From assembly GCF_050379415.1 (NCBI RefSeq), contig NZ_JBNRLS010000001.1, forward strand, positions 1 to 64,000: a DNA stretch of 64,000 nt, written 5' to 3'. Made by a program: the position numbers and the translations under genes. The notes under the pieces were generated by a model. It made no database searches, was not told where the DNA came from, and worked only from the letters and a program-made list of their open reading frames with translations. Position 1 is the stretch's first letter. Each line of letters starts with the position of its first letter. The DNA is from Marinobacter sp050379415 (GTDB lineage Bacteria > Pseudomonadota > Gammaproteobacteria > Pseudomonadales > Oleiphilaceae). Below, piece after piece: positions 27,086 through 35,064 of this stretch.

Positions 27086-27775
27086 CTACGCCAACTCATA
27101 GCGCCGCAGGAAGGATTTCACCTCTTCCGGCGAGCAGTTCATCAAAACATCAATGATCGACAGGTTTGGAACGAACTCCACCCCGCCTTGGTAATATTCC
27201 ACCGGCAACGAGTCAACAAATTTCAAATCAATTCCTTTCTCGAGGAAATCCTGCTTGCTGTATAAATTTCTCCCACCTGGTGCGTTAATGTAACTATCTG
27301 CGCCGAAGTGCTGGCATAGAGCTATCAGACGATCACGGGCATTCACGGAGCGGCCATAATCGATTTCGCTCGTCTTCTTAATATTCTTTTCGATATCCAG
27401 GTACGAAAAAATTTCTTCAAAGCTTTTCTTGCATACGGATGCGATTGATCGATCTGGAAACTTCAAGGTTTCCCTAACTATCGGAAAGATATTTTCAAAG
27501 TAAGGGGCCCTGGAGTAGCTATGCTCAATAGTTTTAAGCACCTTATCTACGTCTTCTGAAAATTCTAGCTCGGAGAACAATTTATTTTGAGAAGCTCCGG
27601 GGACAGGCACCGTAAAACGCGTCACTCCGCTTGGAGCCAAGACATTATTCCTATTGACGAACCCACGCTTTTTGTATGCAACGTCATCATAAATCAGAAA
27701 TAGATCGGCGGCGTATATGAGGTGAAAATAGCCGATGTAGGGAAACAGGTATGGCTGCATAACCGCTAGCTTCAT
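27086..27775 (-). CDS. wbqC: WbqC family protein
   Basis: A 229-residue protein starting MKLAVMQPYLFPYIGYFHLI, the signature of the WbqC family, with DDVAYKKRGFVNRN following. Family members occur in O-antigen and nonulosonate or amino-sugar loci, often beside sugar aminotransferases, but their reaction is not well defined. An acyl- or aminoacyl-transfer role on an amino sugar has been discussed. Here the gene overlaps the upstream transaminase by 4 bases (translational coupling), so it likely modifies that product. Complete. Confidence 0.85.
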   Translation of the reverse strand: MKLAVMQPYLFPYIGYFHLIYAADLFLIYDDVAYKKRGFVNRNNVLAPSGVTRFTVPVPGASQNKLFSELEFSEDVDKVLKTIEHSYSRAPYFENIFPIVRETLKFPDRSIASVCKKSFEEIFSYLDIEKNIKKTSEIDYGRSVNARDRLIALCQHFGADSYINAPGGRNLYSKQDFLEKGIDLKFVDSLPVEYYQGGVEFVPNLSIIDVLMNCSPEEVKSFLRRYELA

Positions 27776-28872
27776 GCCTTTAGCTCCACCTCTATCAGAT
27801 GGACCACCCGGTTCTGGACTTCAGGTTCAAGGTCCGCGTATATCGGCAAACACAGTATCCTGCTAGCAATGTCCTGAGACACCGGCTGCGCTACCTGCGC
27901 TTCCAGGCACGCCACCGATTCCAGTGAGGGGTAAAAATACCGCCTTGCCAGCACTCCATTTTCCTTGAGTGTGGCAGCCACACGCACGGCCTGTTCTTCG
28001 CTTTCGAACACCACCGGGAAGTAGGCGAAGTTGTAGTCAAGGTCTTCATGCCGGGCCTGCAGCTGGAGATTTTCCGGCATTGCTAGCTGGTAGCTCTGCC
28101 ATACTTGTTTGCGTGCTTGCAGGTTTGCTTCCATTTCATCCAGCACACACAACCCCATCGCCGCCTGCAGTTCATTCATCTTGGCGTTGATGCCCAGCTC
28201 TTCAATGCTCTCCGGCCCGGTGATGCCGAAGTTGATCATTTTCTTCGCCCGCTCCAAGTCTTCCTTGCGTTTGAAAATAATCGCCCCGCCCTCGCCAGTG
28301 TGGAACAGCTTGGTGGCGTGGAAGCTGAGAGTGGCGGCGTCACCATGTGTGAGTAGGCTCTCGCCTTTGTAGTTCACACCAAAGGCGTGGGAGGCATCGT
28401 AGATGACTTTCAGGCGGTGCTTCTGGGCGATGGTGTCGATGGCTTCTACATTACAGGCGTTACCGAATACGTGTACGGGTACGATGGCTCGGGTATTCTG
28501 CGTAATGACCGCTTCAATGTTGGTCGGATTCAGGCACCAGGTGTCCCGATCTATGTCTGCGAATACCGGTTGCACGCCTTCCCATTTCAGGGAGCTGGCG
28601 GTGGCTATGAAAGAAAAAGGAGTAGTGATGGCTTCCGGCTGTGCACCAGGGGCCGTATCGTTCACGCCCAGAGTGCGATAGACAATTTGAAGGGCCAAGG
28701 TGCCGTTGGAGACAAGCAGCAGGTTCGCAACACCAAGGTACTCTTCCAGCCGCTCGGTGAGCTCCTGTACCAGTTGGCCGTTATTGGTTAGCCATTGGCG
28801 ATCGTAAATGCCGTCTATGTAGCTTTTGAGCTTTTCCCGGTTGGGGAAAAAAGGTTTGGAGACCGGAATCAT
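27772..28872 (-). CDS. dTDP-4-amino-4,6-dideoxyhexose transaminase (VioA/WecE-like)
   Basis: A 366-residue DegT/DnrJ/EryC1 aminotransferase. YDASHAFG (158-165) and the PLP lysine K188 in FHATKLFHTGEGG are intact. The start MIPVSKPFFPNREKLKSYI is like that of viosamine-type transaminases. With rmlA and rmlB directly upstream it has a ready substrate, dTDP-4-keto-6-deoxyglucose, giving dTDP-viosamine or its 4-epimer. No rmlC or rmlD is present here, so the dTDP branch leads to an amino sugar rather than rhamnose. It overlaps rmlA by 4 bases. Confidence 0.83.
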   Translation of the reverse strand: MIPVSKPFFPNREKLKSYIDGIYDRQWLTNNGQLVQELTERLEEYLGVANLLLVSNGTLALQIVYRTLGVNDTAPGAQPEAITTPFSFIATASSLKWEGVQPVFADIDRDTWCLNPTNIEAVITQNTRAIVPVHVFGNACNVEAIDTIAQKHRLKVIYDASHAFGVNYKGESLLTHGDAATLSFHATKLFHTGEGGAIIFKRKEDLERAKKMINFGITGPESIEELGINAKMNELQAAMGLCVLDEMEANLQARKQVWQSYQLAMPENLQLQARHEDLDYNFAYFPVVFESEEQAVRVAATLKENGVLARRYFYPSLESVACLEAQVAQPVSQDIASRILCLPIYADLEPEVQNRVVHLIEVELKA

Positions 28873-29741
28873 TGTGCGTCTTCCAGAAGATCTTGCAAAT
28901 ATTCGCCGTAGCCGTTTTTCTTGAGCTGGGCCGCTTGTGCTTTTATTTGACCCGGTGTTAGCCAGCCCTGATTAAAGGCGATTTCTTCAAGGCAAGCGAT
29001 CTTGTAACCTTGGCGCTTTTCAATCGTCTCCACAAACTGCGCCGCTTCCAGCAGACTTTCATGGGTGCCGGTGTCCAGCCAAGCGAAACCCCGGCCCAGT
29101 AACTCTACATTCAGGTTGCCTTGTTCGAGATAGGCCCGGTTTATGCAAGTGATTTCCAGCTCACCACGGTGGCTGGGCTTTACCTGTTTGGCGATATCTA
29201 CCACGCTGTTGTCGTAGAAGTAGAGGCCAGTTACGGCGTAGTGGGATTTTGCATGCTGTGGCTTTTCTTCTATGGAGATGGCGCGTTTATTTTTGTCGAA
29301 TTCTACCACCCCGAAACGTTCCGGATCTTTTACCTGGTAGCCGAATACGGTGGCACCTTCAGTACGCTCTGCAGCCTGCTTTAGCTTGGGGGTGAAGCCC
29401 TGGCCATAGAAAATGTTGTCGCCCAGCACCAGGCATACACTGTCGCTGCCGATGAATTCTTCACCAATGATAAAGGCTTGGGCCAGGCCGTCCGGGCTTG
29501 GCTGCACTTCATAACTCAGATTGATGCCAAACTTTTCACCTGTGCCCAATGCGCGCTTGAATCCAGCCTGGTCTTCCGGGGTGGTGATGATCAGGATGTC
29601 CCGAATGCCCGCCAGCATGAGTACTGAGAGCGGGTAATAAATCATCGGCTTATCGTAAACTGGCAACAGCTGTTTGGAGGTTCCCAGTGTGATGGGATAA
29701 AGACGTGTGCCGGATCCGCCTGCCAGAATAATGCCCTTCAT
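28869..29741 (-). CDS. rmlA: Glucose-1-phosphate thymidylyltransferase RmlA
   Basis: A 290-residue protein with MKGIILAGGSGTRLYPIT at the N-terminus, YYPLSVLMLAGIRDIL, VLGDNIFYGQGF and a normal C-terminus. All are conserved in RmlA. It forms dTDP-glucose from glucose-1-phosphate and dTTP. Length and motifs are complete. It is separated from rmlB by 83 bases that hold a REP-like palindrome, and overlaps the transaminase gene. Confidence 0.96.
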   Translation of the reverse strand: MKGIILAGGSGTRLYPITLGTSKQLLPVYDKPMIYYPLSVLMLAGIRDILIITTPEDQAGFKRALGTGEKFGINLSYEVQPSPDGLAQAFIIGEEFIGSDSVCLVLGDNIFYGQGFTPKLKQAAERTEGATVFGYQVKDPERFGVVEFDKNKRAISIEEKPQHAKSHYAVTGLYFYDNSVVDIAKQVKPSHRGELEITCINRAYLEQGNLNVELLGRGFAWLDTGTHESLLEAAQFVETIEKRQGYKIACLEEIAFNQGWLTPGQIKAQAAQLKKNGYGEYLQDLLEDAQ

Positions 29742-29768
29742 AGTATTTTCTATCTCTGCCGTTAAATA

Positions 29769-29798
29769 GGGGTCAGATGAAGGTTTTCATCTGACCCC
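29769..29798. repeat. REP-like palindrome, GAT subfamily, between rmlB and rmlA
   Basis: Fully paired 13-base arms, loop GGTT; no mismatch at position 7. It lies inside the operon, so it can form a stable hairpin in the rmlB-rmlA transcript. Confidence 0.9.
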
Positions 29799-29824
29799 GG
29801 CTGTTTCTCGGAAATCCAGCCACC

Positions 29825-30919
29825 TCAGGACCTCATGCCCAGGCGCTCTCTTTGATAGCTACCATTCTGAACGCGCTGGCACCAGTCGAGGTTATTCAGG
29901 TACCACTCTATGGTTTTCCGAATACCGGTTTCGAAGGTTTCTTGGGGGCTCCAACCCAGTTCTCGCTGGATCTTGCTCGCATCTATAGCGTAGCGCCGGT
30001 CATGTCCGGGGCGGTCCTGAACGAAGGTAATCAAGTCCCGATAGGGCTTATCACTTGGGCGCAGTTCCTGCAGGATATCGCAAATAGTTTCCACCACCTC
30101 AATATTCCGCCTCTCGTTGCGGCCACCGATGTTGTAGGTTTCACCTGGCACGCCCTCTGTTACTACTTTGTAAAGCGCACGGGCATGATCCTCAACGTAG
30201 AGCCAATCACGGATCTGATCACCTTTCCCGTAAACGGGTAATGGCTTGCCGTCCAGAGCGTTCAGTATCATCAAGGGTATGAGCTTTTCCGGAAAATGAT
30301 ACGGACCGTAATTGTTACTACAATTGGTAACCAACGTAGGCAAACCGTAAGTGCGTTTCCACGCTCTTACCAGGTGATCGGAACTGGCTTTGCTGGCCGA
30401 GTACGGACTGCTCGGTGCATAAGCAGTCTTTTCGGTGAACAACGATAGCTTGTCCCCGCTCTCTGATGCGGAGGGCGAGAGCACTTCATCAGGATGTGGA
30501 AGATCACCAAAAACCTCGTCGGTGCTGATGTGGTGGAAACGAAACTTCTCTGAGCGTGTCGCGCTCAAGGTTTGCCAATACTGGCGTGCAGCTTCCAGCA
30601 GAGTGTAAGTACCTACAATATTCGTCTCTATGAAAGCCGCGGGACCATCGATAGATCGGTCGACGTGACTCTCTGCCGCCAAATGCAGCACCGAATCTGG
30701 ATTATGTTGTTCGATTACACGATCAACCTCCGCCCGATCACAAATATCCACACGCTCAAAGCAATAACGCTCACTATCACTCACTTCAGCCAGGGTCTCG
30801 AGGTTGCCCGCATAGGTGAGTTTGTCGAGGTTAATCACTTCATCCGTCGTATTTCTGATGATATGGCGAATGACGGCGGAGCCAATGAAGCCCGCACCAC
30901 CCGTCACAAGTATTTTCAT
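29825..30919 (-). CDS. rmlB: dTDP-glucose 4,6-dehydratase RmlB
   Basis: A 364-residue protein with the NAD loop GGAGFIGSAV (7-16), HLAAESHVDRSIDGP near residue 80, ISTDEVFGDL near 135 and the catalytic YSASKASSDH near 172. All are diagnostic of RmlB. It makes dTDP-4-keto-6-deoxyglucose. It is the first gene of the long minus-strand operon; the ops site lies 30 bases before its ATG and a promoter candidate about 140 bases before. Full length. Confidence 0.96.
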   Translation of the reverse strand: MKILVTGGAGFIGSAVIRHIIRNTTDEVINLDKLTYAGNLETLAEVSDSERYCFERVDICDRAEVDRVIEQHNPDSVLHLAAESHVDRSIDGPAAFIETNIVGTYTLLEAARQYWQTLSATRSEKFRFHHISTDEVFGDLPHPDEVLSPSASESGDKLSLFTEKTAYAPSSPYSASKASSDHLVRAWKRTYGLPTLVTNCSNNYGPYHFPEKLIPLMILNALDGKPLPVYGKGDQIRDWLYVEDHARALYKVVTEGVPGETYNIGGRNERRNIEVVETICDILQELRPSDKPYRDLITFVQDRPGHDRRYAIDASKIQRELGWSPQETFETGIRKTIEWYLNNLDWCQRVQNGSYQRERLGMRS

Positions 30920-30948
30920 CTCGACAACTCTCCCTTTCAGGATTCAGG

Positions 30949-30960
30949 CACGCTACCGCC
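30949..30960 (-). promoter_or_regulatory. ops element (RfaH recruitment site) in the rmlB leader
   Basis: GGCGGTAGCGTG on the minus strand, ending 30 bases upstream of the rmlB start, in untranslated leader. It is the same core and flanks as the copy at 10974-10985. It predicts that the rmlB operon needs RfaH to be read to its end. Confidence 0.88.
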
Positions 30961-31057
30961 CCACCAACCAACATCAGTGTAATGAGGCACTAACAACCAA
31001 GCGCATTGCAAACCGAAGGCAAGCCACTGGAACAAGAAAATACGGAGAAATGTCGAG

Positions 31058-31086
31058 ATTCTACGCCATTCCTGCCAGTATTTCAG
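31058..31086 (-). promoter_or_regulatory. Predicted sigma-70 promoter for the rmlB operon
   Basis: CTGAAA (-35) and TAGAAT (-10) are 17 bases apart on the minus strand. The start would fall near 31050, placing ops at about +90, a usual distance for JUMPstart leaders. It lies just after the terminator of the wecA fragment. Confidence 0.45.
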
Positions 31087-31119
31087 TTACCGGCGGTAAA
31101 GGTATTCCCTTTAACAGAA

Positions 31120-31144
31120 AAGGCCAGAGCAACGCTCTGGCCTT
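31120..31144 (-). terminator. Rho-independent terminator of the wecA fragment
   Basis: An 11-bp perfect stem (AAGGCCAGAGC with GCTCTGGCCTT), 3-base loop, followed by TTCTGTT on the minus strand. It separates wecA-remnant transcription from the rmlB promoter. Confidence 0.8.
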
Positions 31145-31169
31145 CAGAAAAACCCGTGAAAGATTGAAA

Positions 31170-31577
31170 TCAAACGCGCTCTTGGTAGTGGCGCCGCCGA
31201 AATACCACCATCAACCGCCACGCATGACTACGCCCCCAGTCATACAGCGCAAAAACTCCAATAAAACCGGTGAACATCAACCACTCGCGCACAAGGAAAT
31301 ACTCTCCACCCAGCCCCACACCGGCAAGCAGCAGCCCAATCCCGGTAATCATGATCAGCGCCTCCCTACCGGAGAAGCCAGCCCGCATGCAAATGTGATG
31401 CAAATGCCCCCAATCCGGGTTCATCACCGACTGCCCCTTACGGGCCCGGCGCATCATGATAGCCACCATATCCATCAACGACAGAGCAATTATCCACAAC
31501 GCCGTCACCGGCCGGAACGCCATCTCACCCGGCTGAGTGCCGTTGACCAGCAACCACACCACGGCAAAGGCTTTCAT
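31170..31577 (-). pseudogene. wecA: C-terminal fragment of WecA (polyprenyl-phosphate GlcNAc-1-phosphate transferase)
   Basis: 135 codons that match only the C-terminal part of WecA: PVTALWIIALSLMDMVAIMM followed by RRARKGQSVMNPDWGHLHH and MRAGFSGREALIMITG, then the last membrane segments and a basic tail. The N-terminal two thirds, including the Asp-rich catalytic loops, is absent. The frame begins exactly in half of a REP-like palindrome, which supplies ATGAAAGCC. Without the catalytic part it cannot be an active transferase. It marks a deletion at the edge of the polysaccharide locus. Its terminator is intact, so the loss may be recent. Confidence 0.85.
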
Positions 31578-31585
31578 CTAACCCC
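31569..31585. repeat. Half REP-like palindrome fused to the wecA fragment
   Basis: On the minus strand GGGGTTAGATGAA then AGCC, followed at once by wecA codons. The other arm is missing. GAT subfamily. Confidence 0.7.
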
Positions 31586-31612
31586 ATTTTCGGGCCATAG
31601 TATTACTTGCAT

Positions 31613-31645
31613 GTGGGGAACAGAGGCAAGCTTTCTTCTAATCCC
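31613..31645. repeat. Degenerate REP-like copy
   Basis: The right arm TTCTTCTAATCCC is clear, while the left arm (GGGGAACAGAGGCAA) has decayed. GAA subfamily, lying between two GAT-type copies. Confidence 0.5.
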
Positions 31646-31658
31646 AAATTAGGCCCCA

Positions 31659-31688
31659 GGGGTCTGATGAAATCCTTCATCTGCCCCC
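31659..31688 (-). repeat. REP-like palindrome, GAT subfamily
   Basis: GGGGTCTGATGAA and TTCATCTGCCCCC, loop ATCC; T opposite T at position 7. It ends 27 bases before the metallo-hydrolase start codon. Confidence 0.85.
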
Positions 31689-31715
31689 ATCTTCACCAGA
31701 AACAAGGACGCCAAC

Positions 31716-33077
31716 ATGAAACTTCGCTTCCTCGGCGGCACAGGCACCGTCACCGGCTCCCGCTACCTGCTCTCGGACGAGAAACACCGCATGCTGGTGG
31801 ATTGTGGGATGTACCAGGGCGTGAAAACCCTGCGCCGGCGGAACTGGGCGAAGTTTCCGGTGGATCCGTCCACGATTGATGCTGTGGTACTGACCCACGG
31901 GCATATCGACCACTCCGGATACCTTCCTGCGTTAGTGAAGAACGGCTTCAAGGGCAAGATCTACTGCACCAAGGCGACCCATGAGCTCTGCAAGGTGTTG
32001 CTGCCGGATGCAGGCTACCTACAGGAAGAAGACGCCAAGTACGCCTACCGCAAAAAGTTCTCCAAACACGAACACCCTGAGCCGCTGTTTACGGAAAAGG
32101 ACGCCTGGGAGGCTCTGAAGCATTTCGAATCCCTGCACTACCATGAAAAGTTCGAACCGGTGAAAGGTTTTGAAGTGACGTTTACGCCCGCGGGCCACAT
32201 TCTGGGTTCCTCTTGCGTGCATGTTCATCACAAGGTCGCTGACCGCACCGTGGTGTTCAGTGGCGACGTAGGCCGGCAGAACGATCTGATCATGCGCCCG
32301 CCAGAACCCATCAATAAGGCGGATGTACTGGTGTGCGAATCCACCTATGGGGACCGTACCCATGGCGAGGTGGATCCGGAGAAGGAGCTGGAAGAAATCA
32401 TCACCCGCACTGCCGGCCGCGGAGGTCTTGTGCTGATGCCAGCTTTCGCCGTTGGTCGGGCGCAGATGCTTCTTTATGTGGTGCACAAGCTGATGAGCGA
32501 GAAGCGGATCCCGAAGCTGCCCGTTTACCTCAACAGCCCGATGGCAATCAAAGCCACGGAAATCTTCTGCAAACACCACAAGGAACACAAGCTCAACACC
32601 AGCCAGTGTGAGCTGATTGACGATAAAACTGAGTTTGTGCGGACGGTGGAACAATCGATTGAGCTGGATTCCGTGCGGTATCCCTGCATCATTATTTCCG
32701 CAAGCGGCATGGCCAGTGGTGGGCGGGTGCTGCACCATCTCAAGACGCTGCTGCCAAACCCAAGGAACAGCATCGTGTTTGCGGGGTTTCAAGCGCCTGG
32801 TACGCGGGGGGATGCTTTGGTGAATGGTGCAGAGTCGGTGAAGATTCACGGCGAGTATTGGCCGGTGAAGGCTGACATTTACAACTTGGACTCAATGTCT
32901 GCCCATGGGGATTACAACGAAATTCTGGAGTGGCTTGGGCAGGGATCACTGAAACCGGAGAAGGTTTATGTGACTCATGGGGAGATCGTAGCTAGTGATG
33001 TGATGCGGAAGCGCATTGCCGAGAAGTTTGGGTGGGATGCTGAAGTACCGGAGTTGTATGAGGAGGTTGAGGTTTGA
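31716..33077 (+). CDS. Metallo-beta-lactamase-fold hydrolase with beta-CASP/RMMBL domains
   Basis: A 453-residue protein with metal motif THGHIDHSG (H61, H63, D65, H66), then AGHILGSSC and FSGDVGRQND. A beta-CASP insertion includes PAFAVGRAQ and SASGMASGGR, and a C-terminal RMMBL segment contains SMSAHGDYNEI and VYVTHGE. This is the architecture of CPSF73/YSH1-type nucleases and their bacterial relatives, so an RNA- or nucleic-acid-processing hydrolase is likely. The exact bacterial role is not established. Its stop codon overlaps the start of a sulfotransferase gene, an unexplained pairing. Confidence 0.88.
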   Translation: MKLRFLGGTGTVTGSRYLLSDEKHRMLVDCGMYQGVKTLRRRNWAKFPVDPSTIDAVVLTHGHIDHSGYLPALVKNGFKGKIYCTKATHELCKVLLPDAGYLQEEDAKYAYRKKFSKHEHPEPLFTEKDAWEALKHFESLHYHEKFEPVKGFEVTFTPAGHILGSSCVHVHHKVADRTVVFSGDVGRQNDLIMRPPEPINKADVLVCESTYGDRTHGEVDPEKELEEIITRTAGRGGLVLMPAFAVGRAQMLLYVVHKLMSEKRIPKLPVYLNSPMAIKATEIFCKHHKEHKLNTSQCELIDDKTEFVRTVEQSIELDSVRYPCIIISASGMASGGRVLHHLKTLLPNPRNSIVFAGFQAPGTRGDALVNGAESVKIHGEYWPVKADIYNLDSMSAHGDYNEILEWLGQGSLKPEKVYVTHGEIVASDVMRKRIAEKFGWDAEVPELYEEVEV

Positions 33078-34009
33078 TGGTTTCACCAAGACGACCTGAT
33101 TTCATCATCATTGGAGCCCCACGGTCTGGCACTACCTATATTGCCAGGAATCTCGATAATCATCCCTCAGCTGCAGTTGTGACAAGTAAGGATGATCCCT
33201 TTGCCAACGACATGCACTTTTTCGACACGAACACACCAAAGGGAAAAACCAACTTTGACAGGGGTTGGGACTGGTATCTTGAGCAGTTCCAAGCCTTTTC
33301 GAAAGATATCCTTGTAGGCGAGAAAACTGCGGATTACCTAACTGATCCCGATGCACCAGCGTTGATAAGCCGTTTTTTACCTGACACAAAGCTAATTGCG
33401 ATACTGCGCAATCCGATCGAACGAGCACAATCGCACTTCTGGCACTCTCGACATCGGCTGCCCACAGGGTTGACCTTGGCAGATTTGGCAAAGCGAGGTG
33501 AGGATTTCAACGATGTCTGGGTCCTGGAATCCGGATTTTACGCTCGTCAACTAGAGCTATATCGTGAATATTTTGAGGAAGATCAAATGCTGCTCCTGAT
33601 TCACGAGGATATCGAACGACATCCGCAGCAAACACTGGAGCGGTTATTCAAGTTTCTGGAATTAGATTCCAAGAATGCCGATTACAAAGACGCAAAAAAT
33701 AAAATTAACAGTGGTTCAAGTAGTTTCGCCTCTCAGCTAGTTGCAAAGGCAGGGGCACGTCTTAGAAATTTGTTCCCGGGCCTCTACTACCTCTTGCTTA
33801 ACGGCAAGCTCTCAGTAATCACGAAACCTATTCTCCAAATAGCCCGTGGGAAACAGGTAAAGCCCAAAGCAGGCAAACAGGAAAGCAAACAATATCCAGA
33901 AATGGATGAGGAGACCCGCAGGATTCTTTGGGAGCTTTACTCGGAAGATGTGAAAAAATTGTCTTCTATCATCGGCCGCGATCTTGTCAAGGATTGGAGG
34001 AGTCTCTAA
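33077..34009 (+). CDS. Sulfotransferase (Sulfotransfer_1-like)
   Basis: 310 residues from the ATG at 33077; a TTG at 33074 is the alternative. PDFIIIGAPRSGTTYI carries the PAPS loop at residues 13-20, and AILRNPIERAQSHFWHSRHR near 110 is the 3'-phosphate motif, with the Asn variant of RDP. The gene overlaps the upstream hydrolase by one base at a TGATG junction, and its stop overlaps that of the convergent deacetylase by 3 bases. It may act on the pilin glycan or a second polysaccharide made by the following genes. Its base composition is more A/T-rich than the hydrolase, suggesting separate acquisition. Confidence 0.87.
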   Translation: MVSPRRPDFIIIGAPRSGTTYIARNLDNHPSAAVVTSKDDPFANDMHFFDTNTPKGKTNFDRGWDWYLEQFQAFSKDILVGEKTADYLTDPDAPALISRFLPDTKLIAILRNPIERAQSHFWHSRHRLPTGLTLADLAKRGEDFNDVWVLESGFYARQLELYREYFEEDQMLLLIHEDIERHPQQTLERLFKFLELDSKNADYKDAKNKINSGSSSFASQLVAKAGARLRNLFPGLYYLLLNGKLSVITKPILQIARGKQVKPKAGKQESKQYPEMDEETRRILWELYSEDVKKLSSIIGRDLVKDWRSL

Positions 34010-34842
34010 TTAATCAGATCAGAGATTTTAACGAACTGCCCCCCGAGACTTTGCCACGTTTTGATAATAGCTTTCAGCATAAAGTACCCCTGACCGCCGC
34101 TGAAGCATGGGTGGTCATATAAAACGTACGTCTGATTTGCGTTTATAAACTCTTCCAGGATATCTGGGAGATCTTTGGGATCAAGCCCCTTTGCAACCAG
34201 GTATTCGACGAACCCAATGGCTCCAGGTTCTCCTAGCATCCCGGTAGTTATTTCAATGGGAGCCACGGAAGCCTCGACCTGATCCCCAAGAGCTGGGAGC
34301 GCCCAACCGTGACGGTCTGCGACCGCTTTAAAACCCAACTCCCGCAATATCTCTGACAGAATGTCGGGGTTGGTAAAACCTGGTGATGCAAAAATCTTAG
34401 GTCTTTTGAGCCCCAGTGCTTCCATCCGTTTAATTCCCCAGTCCAGTTCCGTCCTTAGTCTTGCTTCGGACCACTCCCTGGCTCCGTGGTGCCATGCTGA
34501 ATGGTTTTTCCCACCATGGAGTCCCAAATCATGCCCCTGAGCCTCTATATCTTTCAGCTCATTTCTCCCCACTTTGCTAACAAGGGGGTCCATAATTACT
34601 GTCCTTAGGAGGCTCGGCCAACCAAGTTTACTGCTGGCCGCCAGGCTTTCCGCTTTTATGGCTCCTGCGGCCCCTCGTTCCAGCCGCGAACGAACCACAC
34701 CAGACCAATTCACGGCTTTGCCAAGATTTGCGAAAAATGTCATCGGCAGGTCCTCTTGCCTGGCCAATGCCAGAAGTGGAGGAACGCCTTTCTTTAAACA
34801 AGCAATTGTATCGATATCAAATCGTAAAATGAGCCTAGACAT
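34006..34842 (-). CDS. Polysaccharide deacetylase-like protein (ArnD-like)
   Basis: A 278-residue protein. RFDIDT near residue 7 matches the first metal-site Asp pair of NodB-fold deacetylases. GHDLGLHGGKNHSAWHHG near 117 fits the HxxxH metal motif, and FASPGFTNPDI near 170 is a later conserved turn. The best resemblance is to ArnD, which deformylates an undecaprenyl-phosphate amino sugar, so a lipid-linked sugar is a likely substrate. No signal peptide, so a cytoplasmic or membrane-associated enzyme. It runs convergent to the sulfotransferase and divergent from the GT4 gene. The exact acyl group removed is unknown. Confidence 0.75.
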   Translation of the reverse strand: MSRLILRFDIDTIACLKKGVPPLLALARQEDLPMTFFANLGKAVNWSGVVRSRLERGAAGAIKAESLAASSKLGWPSLLRTVIMDPLVSKVGRNELKDIEAQGHDLGLHGGKNHSAWHHGAREWSEARLRTELDWGIKRMEALGLKRPKIFASPGFTNPDILSEILRELGFKAVADRHGWALPALGDQVEASVAPIEITTGMLGEPGAIGFVEYLVAKGLDPKDLPDILEEFINANQTYVLYDHPCFSGGQGYFMLKAIIKTWQSLGGQFVKISDLIN

Positions 34843-35064
34843 TCAACACCCCATCCCCTTGAATGGAGTGCCTATTAAACAAGAACGAAAAAATCTGTTT
34901 ATCAGCGAGAATTAAAACCAGGCAGCCCAAGCGCCTCCATGACCCAAGCCGCACTCGCTTGACCAGGATTTCTATAACGGTAGTATGCATTGTCATTCCA
35001 CAAAAGATCCGAGAATTCGGAGGAGCATCGCGCGCATCTGGCAACGCGAGAACCAAGGGGTATC

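Noticed and set aside
34990..35064. Upstream start for the GT4 gene
   Set aside because: The extension has no ribosome site, whereas the ATG at 35065 has AAGGGG at proper distance.
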